Source: Guillardia theta CCMP2712 (taxonomy: Eukaryota > Cryptophyceae > Pyrenomonadales > Geminigeraceae). From it: a DNA stretch of 64,000 bases. A program made the position numbers and the translations under genes. The notes under the pieces are model-generated. The model was not told the DNA's origin, did no database searches, and was given only the letters and a program-made list of their open reading frames with translations. The stretch is from contig NW_005434585.1 in NCBI RefSeq assembly GCF_000315625.1, positions 196,810-260,809 on the forward strand. Direction: 5' to 3'. Numbering within the stretch: the first letter of the stretch is position 1; each line of letters opens with the position of its first letter. Of the stretch, positions 48,201 to 58,645 are shown piece by piece.

Positions 48201-49370
48201 ACGCGTCCGCTGGGAGGGGAGAGCCGTCGAGCATCGTGGAGAGGTGGGGGACGACGGTGTGGAGGACGAAGGAACAGGGTGCCGACCTGCTCCAGCCCGT
48301 CCTGTCGATCGAGGGGCTGGACGAGAGGGGCCGGCCGGACCCGACGGGAACTGCCATGTCCCTCTCGCTCTCTAAGGCTGTGACCGACCTCATCGGGAGC
48401 CAGACGCAGACCAACGCTCCCAAGGAGTCAGCTGGGGAGCAGGCGGGGTCGGAGGTTGAGGTTTTGTTCTTCAACCTGAAGCTGGCAACGGACACGAGCC
48501 AGTTTCCCCCCCTGCTGAACTGCCTCAAGGACATGATGACGCCTGTGTCGGCCGACAAGTTCATGGCAGAGGAGACGAGAAACATGCGGCATATGGTTCA
48601 GCTCATGCCTCAGGTGGCGCTTGACCTCGAGAAGATGAAGGAGGACCAGGTAAGGAACCCTCCTCGTACCACTACTACTCTTTCTCCTCCTCCTCCTCCT
48701 CCTCCTCCTCCTCCTCCTCCTCCTCCTCCTCCTCCTCTTACCTTGTCGTCCAGCTGCGCCTCCTGCAGGAGATTGAGAGTCTACAGAACCGCTACGCCGA
48801 CATCGAACGACAGCAGCTAAGCATCTCCTCGGAGGCGCGGGGGCAGGACGGTGAGCTGAGGGCCATCTGGAAGCAGCAGGAGAAGGAGAAGTTCGTGCTG
48901 GGGAACCAGCTGGCGGAGAAGAGGGAGGGGTACGCGCAAGTCTCCAAGAAGATCACTGCTCTGACCACAGCGTCGGAGGCGTCGGAGCAGAAGGACAGGA
49001 TAGGGCGGATCACGCTGCAGGTCAAGAGGGGGTCGTGGCTCATAGGGCCGAGGGAGAAGCGGATAGCAAACCTGTCCATCCGGGGGGTGAGGTTTTCCCA
49101 GCTCAACAACGTGGCCCTTGGGGTTCCCATCGACTACACGTTCCGCCTTTCCTTCCTACAGATCGAGAGCTTGCTCGAGGACCCGGTGACTCCCAAGATT
49201 CTCCCCTTCTTCCTCCTCATCCTCCTCATTCTCCTCCTCCTCCTGCTTCTCTTCCTCATCCTCCTCCTTCTGCTCCTTCTACCCCTACTTGCTTTATCCA
49301 GCTGCTCTTGTTTCTGTTGCTGGTACCCACACTTCTTCCTCGTCGTCTGCTGCTCCTGCTTTTGCTCCTA

Positions 49371-49408
<38 letters not shown>

Positions 49409-51169
49409 GCCGCTGCTCCTGCCGCTGCTCCTGCTGCTCCTGCTGCTGCTTCACTCTCCGCCCACTCCTCTCCCATCTCACTCTACGCTTGCCGTCCTTC
49501 TTCTCACACATCGGATCTGCAGTGGAACGCCGACTTCCGGCAAGTGCTCGGACCTCTCTACAGCAAGGATGACTTCAACTTCGTCGACGACAAGTTCTTC
49601 AACAGGAGCGACTCAGCCATGCTCTCTGTGCATGCCGAGCAGCTGGCCAAGCCCGAGGGAGATCAAGTCGTTTTCTCCCTCTTCTCTGTTGAGATCTATC
49701 CTATCAAGATCCAGATCACCGAGGTCTTCTCATCTCCTCCTCTCTCCCTCGCTTCCTCTCTCCCTCCCCTCCTCCATTTCTGCTCCCTCCCCTCATTCCC
49801 TGTCTCTCCCTCCTTTCATGACGGCGGCTACTTCTGCTCCTACTCCATTCATCTTTTCCTTCCCCGTTATCTCGCTTCCTCTCTCCGTTTCCTACCTCCT
49901 TTCTTCTTGTATGGCACTGAATTCTTTCCTCTATCTCCCCCTCCTTCCTCACCCTGCATCCTCTTGCCTCCCTCCCTCCATCCCTCCGCCCGCCCGCCCT
50001 CCTCCCCTCCCCTCTCCTCTCTTCCCTTCACAGGACCTCTACAATGGCATCTACACATTCTTCTTCCCCGGCAAGTGGAAGGTGAACCAGGGACTGAGGG
50101 AGTGGGAGCACGAGGGGCTCCCCCTGTACCTGTACGACAAGGAGAACCGCAAGGTCGTCCTCCTTGAGCAGAAGCGACAGTTCTACCATGTCGTCAAGAA
50201 GTCTGCTCGCCCCTCCCTCACCGACGACTCCAACCTCTTCTCCGTCTCCTCCGCCACGAGGAGGAAGAGCGTCGATGCCTTCGCAGGAGTGGATCAGGTC
50301 ATCTCCTTCTCCTCCTCCTCGCCTTCCTTGTGCTCGTTCGCCTCGATCCCCTCCTCCTCTCGCCCTTCTTGTGCTCGTTCGCCTCGATCCCCTTCTCCTC
50401 ACCCTCGTCCTCTTTCTTGTCCTCCTCCTCCTTATCCTCGTGCTGCTTGACGTCCTCCTACTCCTCCTCCTCCTGCCAACCCCTTGCCCCTGCTCACCTA
50501 TCCCTCCCTTCCAAGTGTTGAAGGTCTCGTGGCTGCCAGGTGCGGGACGGGGAGGGCAAGGCAAGGCTCTACGAGGAAGCAAGCTTCATCTTCCCCGCAG
50601 GCGAAGGGTCGAGGTTCGTTGCGAGGACGAACAAGGACGTGGAGGAGATGAAGTTGAGAGCTCGCGATCACATTGAGTTCAACGACGTCCGCTTCCTCTC
50701 CTGCCTCCGGCAACGAGGCCTCGAGGTCTCCATCAGCTACAAGAGCAGGAAGGGAGCTATCCCTGACATCGACAACCTCGTCGTCGAGCTCCCCGACGTC
50801 AACTTCCCCAAGGAGCGGCAGCATGACGGCGCCATCGTGTGCACATGGCAGGAGCTGTACCACATGTGGCTGCACGAAGTGAAGTGGCCAGTCATCAGCC
50901 AGGTGACCCGCAGCATCTGGGACAAAGTGAAGTGGAGGAGGAGGGCTGCAGACACAAGCTTCTCCGGCATGGAGGCGGTTGGGAAGGAGCGAGTGCTGGA
51001 GCGCAAGGGCTCGAGCGAGGAGTACAGCAAGGTGGCCAAGTCCATCTACTCCCCCAGGGGAGGCTCGATCCACACGGAGGAAGCGTTCCGCGAGAAGGAG
51101 ATGCTGCAGGCACGGTCCTCCTACCTCACGCAGAAGAGCATCAGCCAAGTTCGCAACAGCTACTTGTAG
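37196..51169 (+). CDS. BLTP2/SABRE/Hobbit/FMP27-like bridge-like lipid-transfer protein with a DEP domain, many exons
   Basis: The ATG at 37196 starts an N-terminal membrane anchor (VLFWLLKNWFLPTLILLVG, ILILVIGIGVFIKYI), followed by LARRFLKVSVGSMAFLRLRK and YFALILRGIELRG, as in chorein-like tubes. Coding blocks then continue on the same strand to TAG at 51169. Near the end, ALGVPIDYTFRLSFLQIESL (49107-49166), VVFSLFSVEIYPIKIQITE, DLYNGIYTFFFPGKWKVN (50034-50085) and GLEVSISYKSRKGAIPDIDN (50730-50790) match the C-terminal signature of the SABRE/Hobbit/FMP27 group, which moves lipids at ER-plasma membrane contacts. A DEP domain lies at about 47130-47400 (RFKVYHRVFLGTQFVDWCLQ, then SREEAVVLGQSL). 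PolyGln, polyGly and polyPro runs occur. Many introns are CTCCTG or CTCCTC runs, often in frame, so exon limits are uncertain. Size is probably near 3,000 residues. Confidence 0.8.
39262..39415. repeat. GAT/GATGGA minisatellite in an intron of the lipid-transfer gene
   Basis: ATGATG units with interspersed GGAGATG recur with higher-order periods. The run lies between exon blocks ending at about 39184 and starting at about 39484. Confidence 0.85.
39646..39795. repeat. CTCCTG/CTCCTC intron array
   Basis: About 25 hexamer-like pyrimidine units lie between the exon ending LLTRFM and the one starting near SSLPLST. The same kind of array recurs in this gene at about 42660-42780, 43670-43760, 44070-44155, 44390-44475, 48680-48740 and 49365-49450. 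It always reads as pyrimidine on the coding strand and runs towards a 3' splice site. Confidence 0.8.
42401..42441. repeat. TGACA pentamer tandem array
   Basis: About eight copies of ACATG/TGACA lie in an intron of the lipid-transfer gene. Confidence 0.9.
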
Positions 51170-51205
51170 TCCTCTCCTCTTGTACTCTGCTGTAAATCTT
51201 ATCTC

Positions 51206-51847
51206 TCACGCGCTCTCCCCTTTGCGGTACCTCCACAACCCTCCATACCTGTAGTCCGGGTGGTCCAGGTCCCCGTCAGGTACTCCGCCACTCACATCCT
51301 TCCAGCACTTCCCGCACACGAGCCTCCAGCCCTGCCACTCCTTGCAGCTGCACCGGATCAGAACCTCGCACTCCTGCTTCTCGCATCGCTCGCAGCTCTT
51401 CCTGCCGCTCTGCCGCTTCGCCTGCTTCTGCTCCTTCGCCGCCAGCTTTCGGTTCTTCCTTGCAAGCTTCCTATCCTCCTCGGAGAGCAGCCGCTCATCT
51501 TTCTTCGAGATGACTTCTGGCTTGACCGATGATGCATCCTCCACCGCCTCATCCAGATGCACTTCGCCAAGGTTCTCGGATCCAACCGCTGTCATGCTCA
51601 GCAGTCTTGCTCGCACGAAAGGAGGTGAAGTCCAACAAGGCTTCACCTCTACAGGACGGAAAGGTAGAGAAGGAGCTCGTAAAACCAGCACGTTCACCGA
51701 AGTCACTTGCTTCAGGATGAGCGAGGGGACGAGAAGCAAGAGGTTGAGGTGAGGACGAATCTTGACGACGGAGGCAATCACGGGTTTAAGAGAGGAGTGG
51801 ATGCTGAAGGGCGGCACGCGCAGAGAGATTGAAAGAGGACGATCCAA
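51206..51847 (-). CDS. protein with Cys-rich C-terminal domain
   Basis: This intronless 213-residue frame starts at 51847. The middle is highly charged (SKKDERLLSEEDRKLARKNR, LAAKEQKQAKRQ), likely a helix. The C-terminus has four Cys-containing groups (CERCEKQEC, CSCKEW, VCGKCWKDVSGGV) followed by DGDLDHPDYRYGGLWRYR. The pairs C-x2-C...C-x-C...C-x2-C suggest a metal-binding module. I recall W.x.VCGKCW..VSGGV..GD..HP.YRYGGLW as a recurring domain in hypothetical proteins of algae, without a known function. Its stop lies only 36 bases from the converging stop of the lipid-transfer gene. The first 80 residues are less certain and could be a targeting sequence or a 5' over-extension. Confidence 0.65.
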   Translation of the reverse strand: MDRPLSISLRVPPFSIHSSLKPVIASVVKIRPHLNLLLLVPSLILKQVTSVNVLVLRAPSLPFRPVEVKPCWTSPPFVRARLLSMTAVGSENLGEVHLDEAVEDASSVKPEVISKKDERLLSEEDRKLARKNRKLAAKEQKQAKRQSGRKSCERCEKQECEVLIRCSCKEWQGWRLVCGKCWKDVSGGVPDGDLDHPDYRYGGLWRYRKGESA

Positions 51848-51856
51848 GTTGTATCG

Positions 51857-52012
51857 ATGTTGGAGGAGGAGGAGGAGGAGGAGGAGGAGGAGGAGGAGGT
51901 GGTGGTGGTGGTGGTGGAGGAGGAGGAGGAGGAGGAGGAGGAGGAGGAGGTGGTGGTGGTGGTGGTGGTGGTGGTGGAGGAGGAGGAGGAGGTGGTGGTG
52001 GTGGTGGTGGTG
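51857..52012. repeat. GGA/GGT triplet array
   Basis: Alternating blocks of GGA and GGT lie between the two divergent genes. The polyGly, polyGlu/Val or polyPro frames across it are products of the triplet period. C-rich CCTACCCACC motifs follow at 52085-52195. Confidence 0.9.
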
Positions 52013-52248
52013 CTTTGGACTTTATATGTCCAAAATACAACCAGCACAGGCTGCATCGGGCCTGCCAGATATCAGTGGAATTCCACCCCTACCCACCTAC
52101 CCACCTACCAGCCAGCCTACCAGCCCCCTACAGACCTACCTACCCTAGTCCCTACCCCACCCTACCCCCTCGTTCCCTGGTCCCACACCATCCCCACCTA
52201 TCGGACCACTTCTTTTTTTGGACGGCCCGCCAGCTCCTAATCGGCATC

Positions 52249-53940
52249 ATGGCAGGAGCCTGCGGGCTTGCGCTGCTCGGGATGGTGACGCTGCTGCTCT
52301 TGGAGCAGGCTGAGGCTGTGAAGTCTGTCCCTTGTGGTTCTTGCTCCTTCCAGATCTCAGACACCGGGGTTCTCTCTCGGGTGCGAAGCTGTGCCAACGA
52401 CTGTACCTCCTTGTTTCTGAGCTCCAAGGGCATCAAAACCATCCAGGCCAGAACGTTTGATGGGCTTTCAGACTTGAGCACGTTATACCTCTCGGGCAAC
52501 AAACTCTCAAACCTTGCGACAGACACCTTCTACGGAGCTTGGAACCTGAGAACGCTCTCGTTGGACAGCAATGAGCTTGTTACGCTTCCCGCAAGGTCGT
52601 TCGATGGCTTCACGCAACTGAGTACTTTATACCTCTCCAACAACAAGCTCAGCGTGCTGCAGGCAGACATGTTCCAGGGGCTTTCGTCTCTGTCGACGCT
52701 TAAGCTCGTAAACAACCCGATAACCGTCCTTCAGGCCGAGACTTTCAGCAGACTGTCAGGCTTGTTCTCCTTGTATCTTTCTAACTGCAAAATCAGTACC
52801 ATAGAAGCGAAGGCATTCAAAGGGCTGCAAAGACTATACCAGCTCTATCTGGACGGCAACATGATCTCTGATCTACAAGCGGGCACCTTCGCAGAGGTCT
52901 CGGGGTTGTATGAGCTGCACCTCGACTACAATCAGATCGTAAGTCTTGGAGCTGGTGCCTTCGATGGGCTGCGAAACTTGAGGTCCTTGCATCTGAACAA
53001 CAACAAGATCATCAAGATCGCCGTCGGAGCCTTTGCTGGGCTCTCAAGACTCTCCAATCTTCATCTTGACAACAACCGTCTCAGCGACCTCGAGGCAGGA
53101 GTGTTCAGCAAGCTCTCGAGCATGCAGGATCTGCACCTCTACAACAACTCCTTGACAAGAGTGGGGCCGGGGATGTTCGACGGGCTGGAGGGCCTGCAGA
53201 AGTTGTTCCTCTACAGGAACGCCATCAGCTGTGTCGCCACCAGAGCCTTTGACAAACTTAAGAAGATCTCTTACCTGGACATACAGGACAACCCGATCCC
53301 CTGCTATGACAGCAGCTGGCCCACCTTGATCCAAGTGAAGCCCGGGCTGCAGCCCTGCACGGTCGAGACGAACTGCACTAGGCTGGCTCCCACCCCAGGG
53401 CCGATCAAGATAGTCATTTTCGCGGTCGAGTTCGAGCTGATTCTCGAGCAGTTCGCGGCGATCAGGGACAAGTACGAGGCGAGCTTCGCCGCAGCCGCGC
53501 GTGTTGATCGATCCCTGGTGAACGTCTTGGAGGTCAAAGAGGCCTCCGCCCGTCGGACAAGGCCAGGCAGGGCGCTGCTAGCTAGCGGGATAGTGGTGTT
53601 GACGGAGGTAAAGGTTCCTCAGTCCTACGACGACAGCAGCTTGACCGTGGACAAGGAAGTGCTGAATGCGCAGCTGGAGAGAGACGGCCTTCCAGCAAGC
53701 AAGAGTGTGAAGCGAGTGTCTGGAGGGGATACAAAGGGGCTCAGCATGACGGACTACATAATCGTTCTGGTTGTGAGCGGGGTCGTCTTCGTTTTAGTTG
53801 TCGCTCTTGTCGCTCGATGCCTTGCGAGGAAGAGGATCGTACAGATGGAGATGTTTGAGATCCGAACCTTCCCATCAGGTGAGCTGCATGAAAGGCACAA
53901 AACTCAACAGTCCCGCAAGGATGTTTCGTATGACATCTGA
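52249..53940 (+). CDS. leucine-rich-repeat type I membrane protein
   Basis: The ATG at 52249 gives a signal peptide (MAGACGLALLGMVTLLLLEQ, then AEA), so the longer frame from 51829 through the triplet array is rejected. A Cys-bearing cap (CGSCSF, CANDC) leads into about 12 repeats of 24 residues from 52414 to 53283, each like LSTLYLSNNKLSVLQADMF. A capping segment with paired Cys follows, then an extracellular region with about 100 residues around FELILEQFAAIRDKY (SEA-like, uncertain). After it come one membrane helix (IIVLVVSGVVFVLVVALVAR) and a short basic tail with EMFEIRTF. The frame is intronless and 563 residues long. The extracellular LRR type serves ligand binding or adhesion. The cytosolic tail has no kinase. 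Confidence 0.88.
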   Translation: MAGACGLALLGMVTLLLLEQAEAVKSVPCGSCSFQISDTGVLSRVRSCANDCTSLFLSSKGIKTIQARTFDGLSDLSTLYLSGNKLSNLATDTFYGAWNLRTLSLDSNELVTLPARSFDGFTQLSTLYLSNNKLSVLQADMFQGLSSLSTLKLVNNPITVLQAETFSRLSGLFSLYLSNCKISTIEAKAFKGLQRLYQLYLDGNMISDLQAGTFAEVSGLYELHLDYNQIVSLGAGAFDGLRNLRSLHLNNNKIIKIAVGAFAGLSRLSNLHLDNNRLSDLEAGVFSKLSSMQDLHLYNNSLTRVGPGMFDGLEGLQKLFLYRNAISCVATRAFDKLKKISYLDIQDNPIPCYDSSWPTLIQVKPGLQPCTVETNCTRLAPTPGPIKIVIFAVEFELILEQFAAIRDKYEASFAAAARVDRSLVNVLEVKEASARRTRPGRALLASGIVVLTEVKVPQSYDDSSLTVDKEVLNAQLERDGLPASKSVKRVSGGDTKGLSMTDYIIVLVVSGVVFVLVVALVARCLARKRIVQMEMFEIRTFPSGELHERHKTQQSRKDVSYDI

Positions 53941-54232
53941 ATCACCACTAAATGGGCCGGGCTAGACAGCAATTTTTTTACAGGCCTCTTCTTGTCTAGC
54001 AGCAGCAGGGTCTGTAGTGTCAACTCCTAATGTTTACATGTAAACTGGTTTGTGTTATGTTAACTTCTCTCTCATCTCCTAGACATCTTCTGTGAACTTG
54101 CGGCACTGACCTGATGAACATTCAACCGTCAAACATCTCAAGGTGGTCGGAAATGATTTGTGTGCTGGTGGAGACCAGTCGACCCCTCCCCCCGCAATTC
54201 AGTACCAGCAAGTTTACTTATCCTGCTACATA
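53941..54232. other. intergenic
   Basis: Short AT-rich spacer between two co-directional genes. Nothing else is seen. Confidence 0.6.
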
Positions 54233-54261
54233 ATGCATCGTCCATGTCGAGGCTTCCGTCC

Positions 54262-54295
<34 letters not shown>

Positions 54296-57200
54296 ACGGA
54301 CAGGGGGAGAGGAGGAGGGGAGAGGGGAGAAGGACGAAGAGGAGGAAGATCTCTCCAGGAGGAGGAGGCGAGGGGGGAGGGCGTGAGAGACTGTGATTGT
54401 CAACTCCTGTCCCCTGAAAGCATTTGGCGACCTAGACAGAGCTACTGGGAGTCATGGACGGTAGCTGCGCACTGGAGGGCGTCGAGATTTCTTGGGAGGA
54501 AGGGAAGGAAGCGATCGGAGAGGGAGAGAGAGTGGAGGAGCAGAGCTCTCCTCTCCCTCCCGTTCCCTCTCCTCGTCTTGCAAGGGAGCGATGCTTCCCG
54601 AAGCTTTCTCTTGGAGGACTCGAAACTACTTCCGCCTCCCGCCTGCGGGAGCATGGAGGAGTGCATGAAGGTGCTGGTGGAGCAAGGCTTCGTCGAGGAC
54701 ACGGCTCTCACTGCTGCTGCTCTCGCTCGCGCGGGCCCGTTCACTCTTCAGAAATTCCGCTCTATCCTGCACCTCACAGCAGCGGTAGCTGAGGGGATCA
54801 GAAACAAGGCTCCTCTCCTGGGGATTTTTCGCGACCATGTGGACACACGTCTGCGTCTCACAGAGCTCGTGGGCTCGGTGCAGGAGGCAGTGCGTCAGCT
54901 TCCCAGCAGCAGCGACATGCTGCTCCTGGAGGTGCGGGGGGAGACTTGCTGGCTGCTGCAGTACTGCGATGCCCGTCCTCTGCTCGCCAGAGCCTTCAAG
55001 CCCGTCAGGTCAGCCGCGTTTGTGCTGACGAGGAAGGGGATGCTGAAGCTGAGGAGGATGATTCGATTCTCCCCCCACCTGCTGCTGAACGGCAGGGACG
55101 GTATGCTGGCGCAGCTGATCAGGGCGGGGAAGATGGAGGCGTACTTGGCACTGGAGATGCCGCTGATGGTGGAGGATGTTGGAGGAGAGGAGGGGGAGGA
55201 GCAGGTGATGCCGGGGTTCTGTGTGGAGGAGGAGGATCTGCTAGAGATGATGGTGCTGGATCAGCACTTGCACTTGATGTCTGGCGTTGAGATGAGAGGA
55301 ACGGTTGATGAGATGGGAGATGAAGTGAGGATATCAAACGCGGAAGTGTTGGAGCTTGGAGGAGAAGATTCAAATCTTCTCTTCTCCATCCTCGACCTCT
55401 CGTTCTTGCAAGATTGGGATCTTTCCGATGGAAAGGAGATCCACATCATGTCTTTGTCTACTCAGCGCTCGTGGGTTGTTGTCGGTTCATCAAAGGACAA
55501 GTCAAAGACCCTTGTAGCGCTCGATCAAGAAAGCCTGTGCTATCCGTATGCCAACTGGTGCTCGTTGAACGTCTCGCTGCTCGACGGACAGGGGAACGTG
55601 TTGTCTTCTCTGCTCAGGACAACTTTCATGTCATCCCAGGAACGTCAAAGTCGTCCCCAGCAGCAGTTTGCCTCTTTGCACCCGCTGATCGTGGGTACGT
55701 TTGACAACGGCTGGCCTCTCTCCCCCTTCTACAGCAGGAGCCCTGGTTGTAGTATCTCAAAACATGTCGAAAACGTCAAGCATAAGGGGGAAAGAGAGGA
55801 GGACGGGGAGGAGGAGGAGGAGGAAGGGAGCGAACTGTGGTTGTTCTACCCTGGGAGATATCGAACATGGTTAGAGGACGCGAAGGGGAAGCTGAAGATA
55901 ATGACCGACTTTCTGAACCAGGGAGGCAAGTTTGTGTCAGGTGAGTGTTGTCATGTTTGCGCGGCGTTGTCGGGCTGACAAGTTTCAACCAAGATGATGC
56001 TGGCTCGCAAGATTTCCACGATTGGCCGATCTTTGTGATGAATTTACCTCATCGCCATGACAGGAGAAGGTTCATGTGCCTTCTTCTCGCTGGTGTTCTC
56101 TCGATCCTGACGTCATGACATGTTTGTTCCCGACAGTCACATGGAGTCCCTGCTGAGATCAGCCGGTTTCAGCAACTTCTTCATGTTCAGCAACACCCCG
56201 GCTCAAGACATTGACATCTCGCAGCTGCTGCGAGAGAGAAAGATCACAAAGGAAACGATTGACGACATCAGCAGCAAGTTTGGAGGAGGAGCAGTGAGAG
56301 CCTACATCGCCAACACCCTGGATCAGGTGGAGGGAGAGTGCGGATGGAGCAAGGGCCGAGCTCACCTTGTCGCCCTCCAGCTGTCTGTCATCGAGCGAGC
56401 AAGGAAGGAGATGTTCCCATTCGTGATCATCCTAGAGGACGACCTCCTCCCTCTCGAAATGCCAGGTCCGCTCTCCCTCCCTTGTATCCCCCGCTCCTCT
56501 CGCCCCTCACTCTTCCCCCCCCTTGCTCACCGCTCACCGCCCTCCCTCTCCTTTCTGTTCTGTTTCCTCGTTCCTCCCTCTCCCTCCCTCAGTCCTCTTC
56601 CCTTGTTGCCCAGCCTCTTGCAATGCTGAGAGGAAGTGACAGAGAAGATTCGAGATCGCATACAACGCGCGGTAAGACTCGAAAAAGAGCAGGAGGGAAA
56701 GACGAGGAGGAGTAGGGTAGAGTCAGTGTACAGGAGGATGGAGGGAGCATACCAGGACAGGACAGGACGAGACAGGACAGGACAGGACAGGACAGGACAT
56801 GACAGGACCGTGACAGGACGGGACGGGACGGGACAGGACAGGAGAAGACAAGGCAGGACAGGATGGAAAGAGAGGAGAGAGGGACGGGAAGGGAAGGGAC
56901 AAAGGAGTGACGTCTGGTCAAGGTGAAAGATTTACCTTCCTCAGCCCATCTGCTCTATTTGGAGTTTTGCTCTGAGAGTTGTGAACTGCTCCGCTACTCT
57001 TCCTCTTCCTCTTCCATCGCTATGGTAGCTCTTCTCTCCTTCCCCAGACCTTTCCTCGTCTACTCCCTTCTTCCTCCCCTCCCCTCCCCTCCCTTCCCTT
57101 CCTCTCCTCTCCCGTCCTGTCCCGTCCTGTCCCCTCTCCTGCTCTCCCCTCCTCCATCGCGTTTTTGTCACTTCTTCGCAGGCCATCAAGCCCTCTTGTT

Positions 57201-57599
57201 CAGCTGCCATTCTCTACACGCGCAAGGGCATCCAAAGGATGTCACAGATAGCGTGGCCCATCCTCTCGGTGTGCCTCTCAGTCCTTCCCCTCCTCCCTCC
57301 TTCCCCTTCCCTCCTCCCCCCTCCCTCCTCCCCCCTCCCTCCTCCCTCCTCCCTCTCCCTCCTCCCTCTCTTCCCTGACTTCTCGACCTTGTCTGCAGGG
57401 CATCGATGTGATGCTACCTCGGCTCGTGTCGGAGGGTCGTCTGGAGGCGTACCTCGCCACTCCTCCTCTCTTCCTGCAGGATCGCTTCTTCGGCTCTGAC
57501 GCCAACAGGAGTCTCGCTGCCGATATGGACGCTCTAAAGTTCGGGGCTGCGGCCGGACATCGAGTGTGCTACACCTGCTGCTCGGGGAAAGACATGTGA
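54233..57599 (+). CDS. tandem glycosyltransferase family 25-like protein, secreted or lumenal
   Basis: The ATG at 54233 opens a Leu-rich signal peptide ([20 protein letters not shown]). The protein has two similar halves. Half 1 (about 54730-55160) reads LLGIFRDHVDTRLRLTELVG, LPSSSDMLLLEVRGETCWLL, RSAAFVLTRKGMLKLRR and IRAGKMEAYLALEMPLM. Half 2 reads FVIILEDDLLP (about 56420-56455), TEKIRDRIQRA (56634), KDLPSSAHLLYLEFCSESCE (about 56924), CSAAILYTRKGIQRMSQ (57198) and VSEGRLEAYLATPPLF. This order (acidic metal motif, LP...LL.LE, S-A-A-x-x-x-x-R-K-G, G+hydrophobic-x-A-Y) is that of GT25 enzymes. Half 2 keeps E-D-D; half 1 has R-D-H, so half 1 is probably inactive. The large first exon ends near 55938. 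It is distinct from the GT25-like gene at 16.9-18.5 kb. Confidence 0.65.
56756..56850. repeat. GGACA/GACAG tandem array in an intron of the GT25-like gene
   Basis: Pentamer units with G/A variants (GGACAGGACA, GGACGGGACG) lie between the exon ending near 56670 and the one starting near 56922. Confidence 0.85.
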
Positions 57600-57639
57600 C
57601 GAGCATGATGGGAAAACCTCACTGAAGACTGCTCAGTGA

Positions 57640-58125
57640 AGTAGCCTCAGGGATAGTACTGAATCATTGAATCCCGTCACCGGTCCGAGGAACCTGTCAG
57701 TCATACAGTAGTACTACCGCAGAGACTCGGAGCAGGGAACAGGCAGTAGCGGCCTGCCTTCGGAGTCCGCCGGGGTGAGTCCACCCGGAGTCAGTGTGGA
57801 TCATACTATGACATGTGACGGCGGGCCCGGCCCGGCCGGGGCCGGTGCGATGCGGACAAACGAGTCTGCCTCAGGATGAGCCTGAGGATCTGTTTTAGTT
57901 AACTCGGCCTCCGATCCAGTACCACCCTCCCAGAGGGGTAAAAGAATCGAGTTAGTACCGGTACATCAAATATTTTGGGCTGATATACCCCCACAAACTT
58001 CAATATCACCCCTCTTTTTCATTATTTTTGTTCTTGTCCGTACCCGGTTCAATTACCACCTCTACCCAACAGATTGCTTGTGTGTATCATTCACCCCTAG
58101 TACAAGTACCCCTACCCCCTAGGAC
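57640..58125. repeat. GC-rich block followed by TACCCC motif array
   Basis: 57640-57860 carries GGCGGGCCCGGCCCGGCCGG and GTCAGT/ACTCAGTG pieces like the other GC-rich blocks. 57950-58125 has TACCCCCAC, CACCCCT, TACCCCTACCCCC motifs, the complement of the G-rich arrays. Pyrimidine-rich sequence fills the rest up to 58640, and I see no supported gene there. Confidence 0.55.
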
Positions 58126-58645
58126 CGCGTCGCCCTCCCCTTCCCCCCCCTTTCCCTCCCTGTGTATCTGTCCTCGTGTTGCATCTCCTACAACCTCTCC
58201 GCCGCTCTCCCCCCTCCCGCCTCGCCCCTCCCGTCTCTCTCTTCCCCCTTCTCTCTGACTCCTCCTCCCTCAGTCCTCCGCCTCCTCTCCCTCGTCCTTT
58301 CTTGTTCCGTGTCTTTGTCCTCTTGTGAAAGTGTAGGTTGTCCCCTCCAGTCCCGCAAGACTTTGTCGAATCTTGAATCTCAACCCTCGTTCACTTGCTC
58401 CTCTTCCATCCTGTCCCATCTTATTTCCTACACATCACTATCTGCTCCTCATTGTTGTTTCTAATCACACCATCCCAGTCTTTGCACCGAATCCTTCCCT
58501 TGACCCACTTCATGGCTGATCCTCCTATCTACTGTCAAATGGCTGATCCTAATATCTACTGTCAATCTTCTGATCTTCTTCTTCAGAATTTCCTGTTCTC
58601 TTGAGTTTTCTCCGACTCGCATCCTGAAGTCAACAAGAGGAGACG

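Noticed and set aside
51829-52248. 5' extension of the LRR frame through a polyGly run
   Set aside because: It comes from the GGA/GGT triplet array. The ATG at 52249 gives a proper signal peptide.
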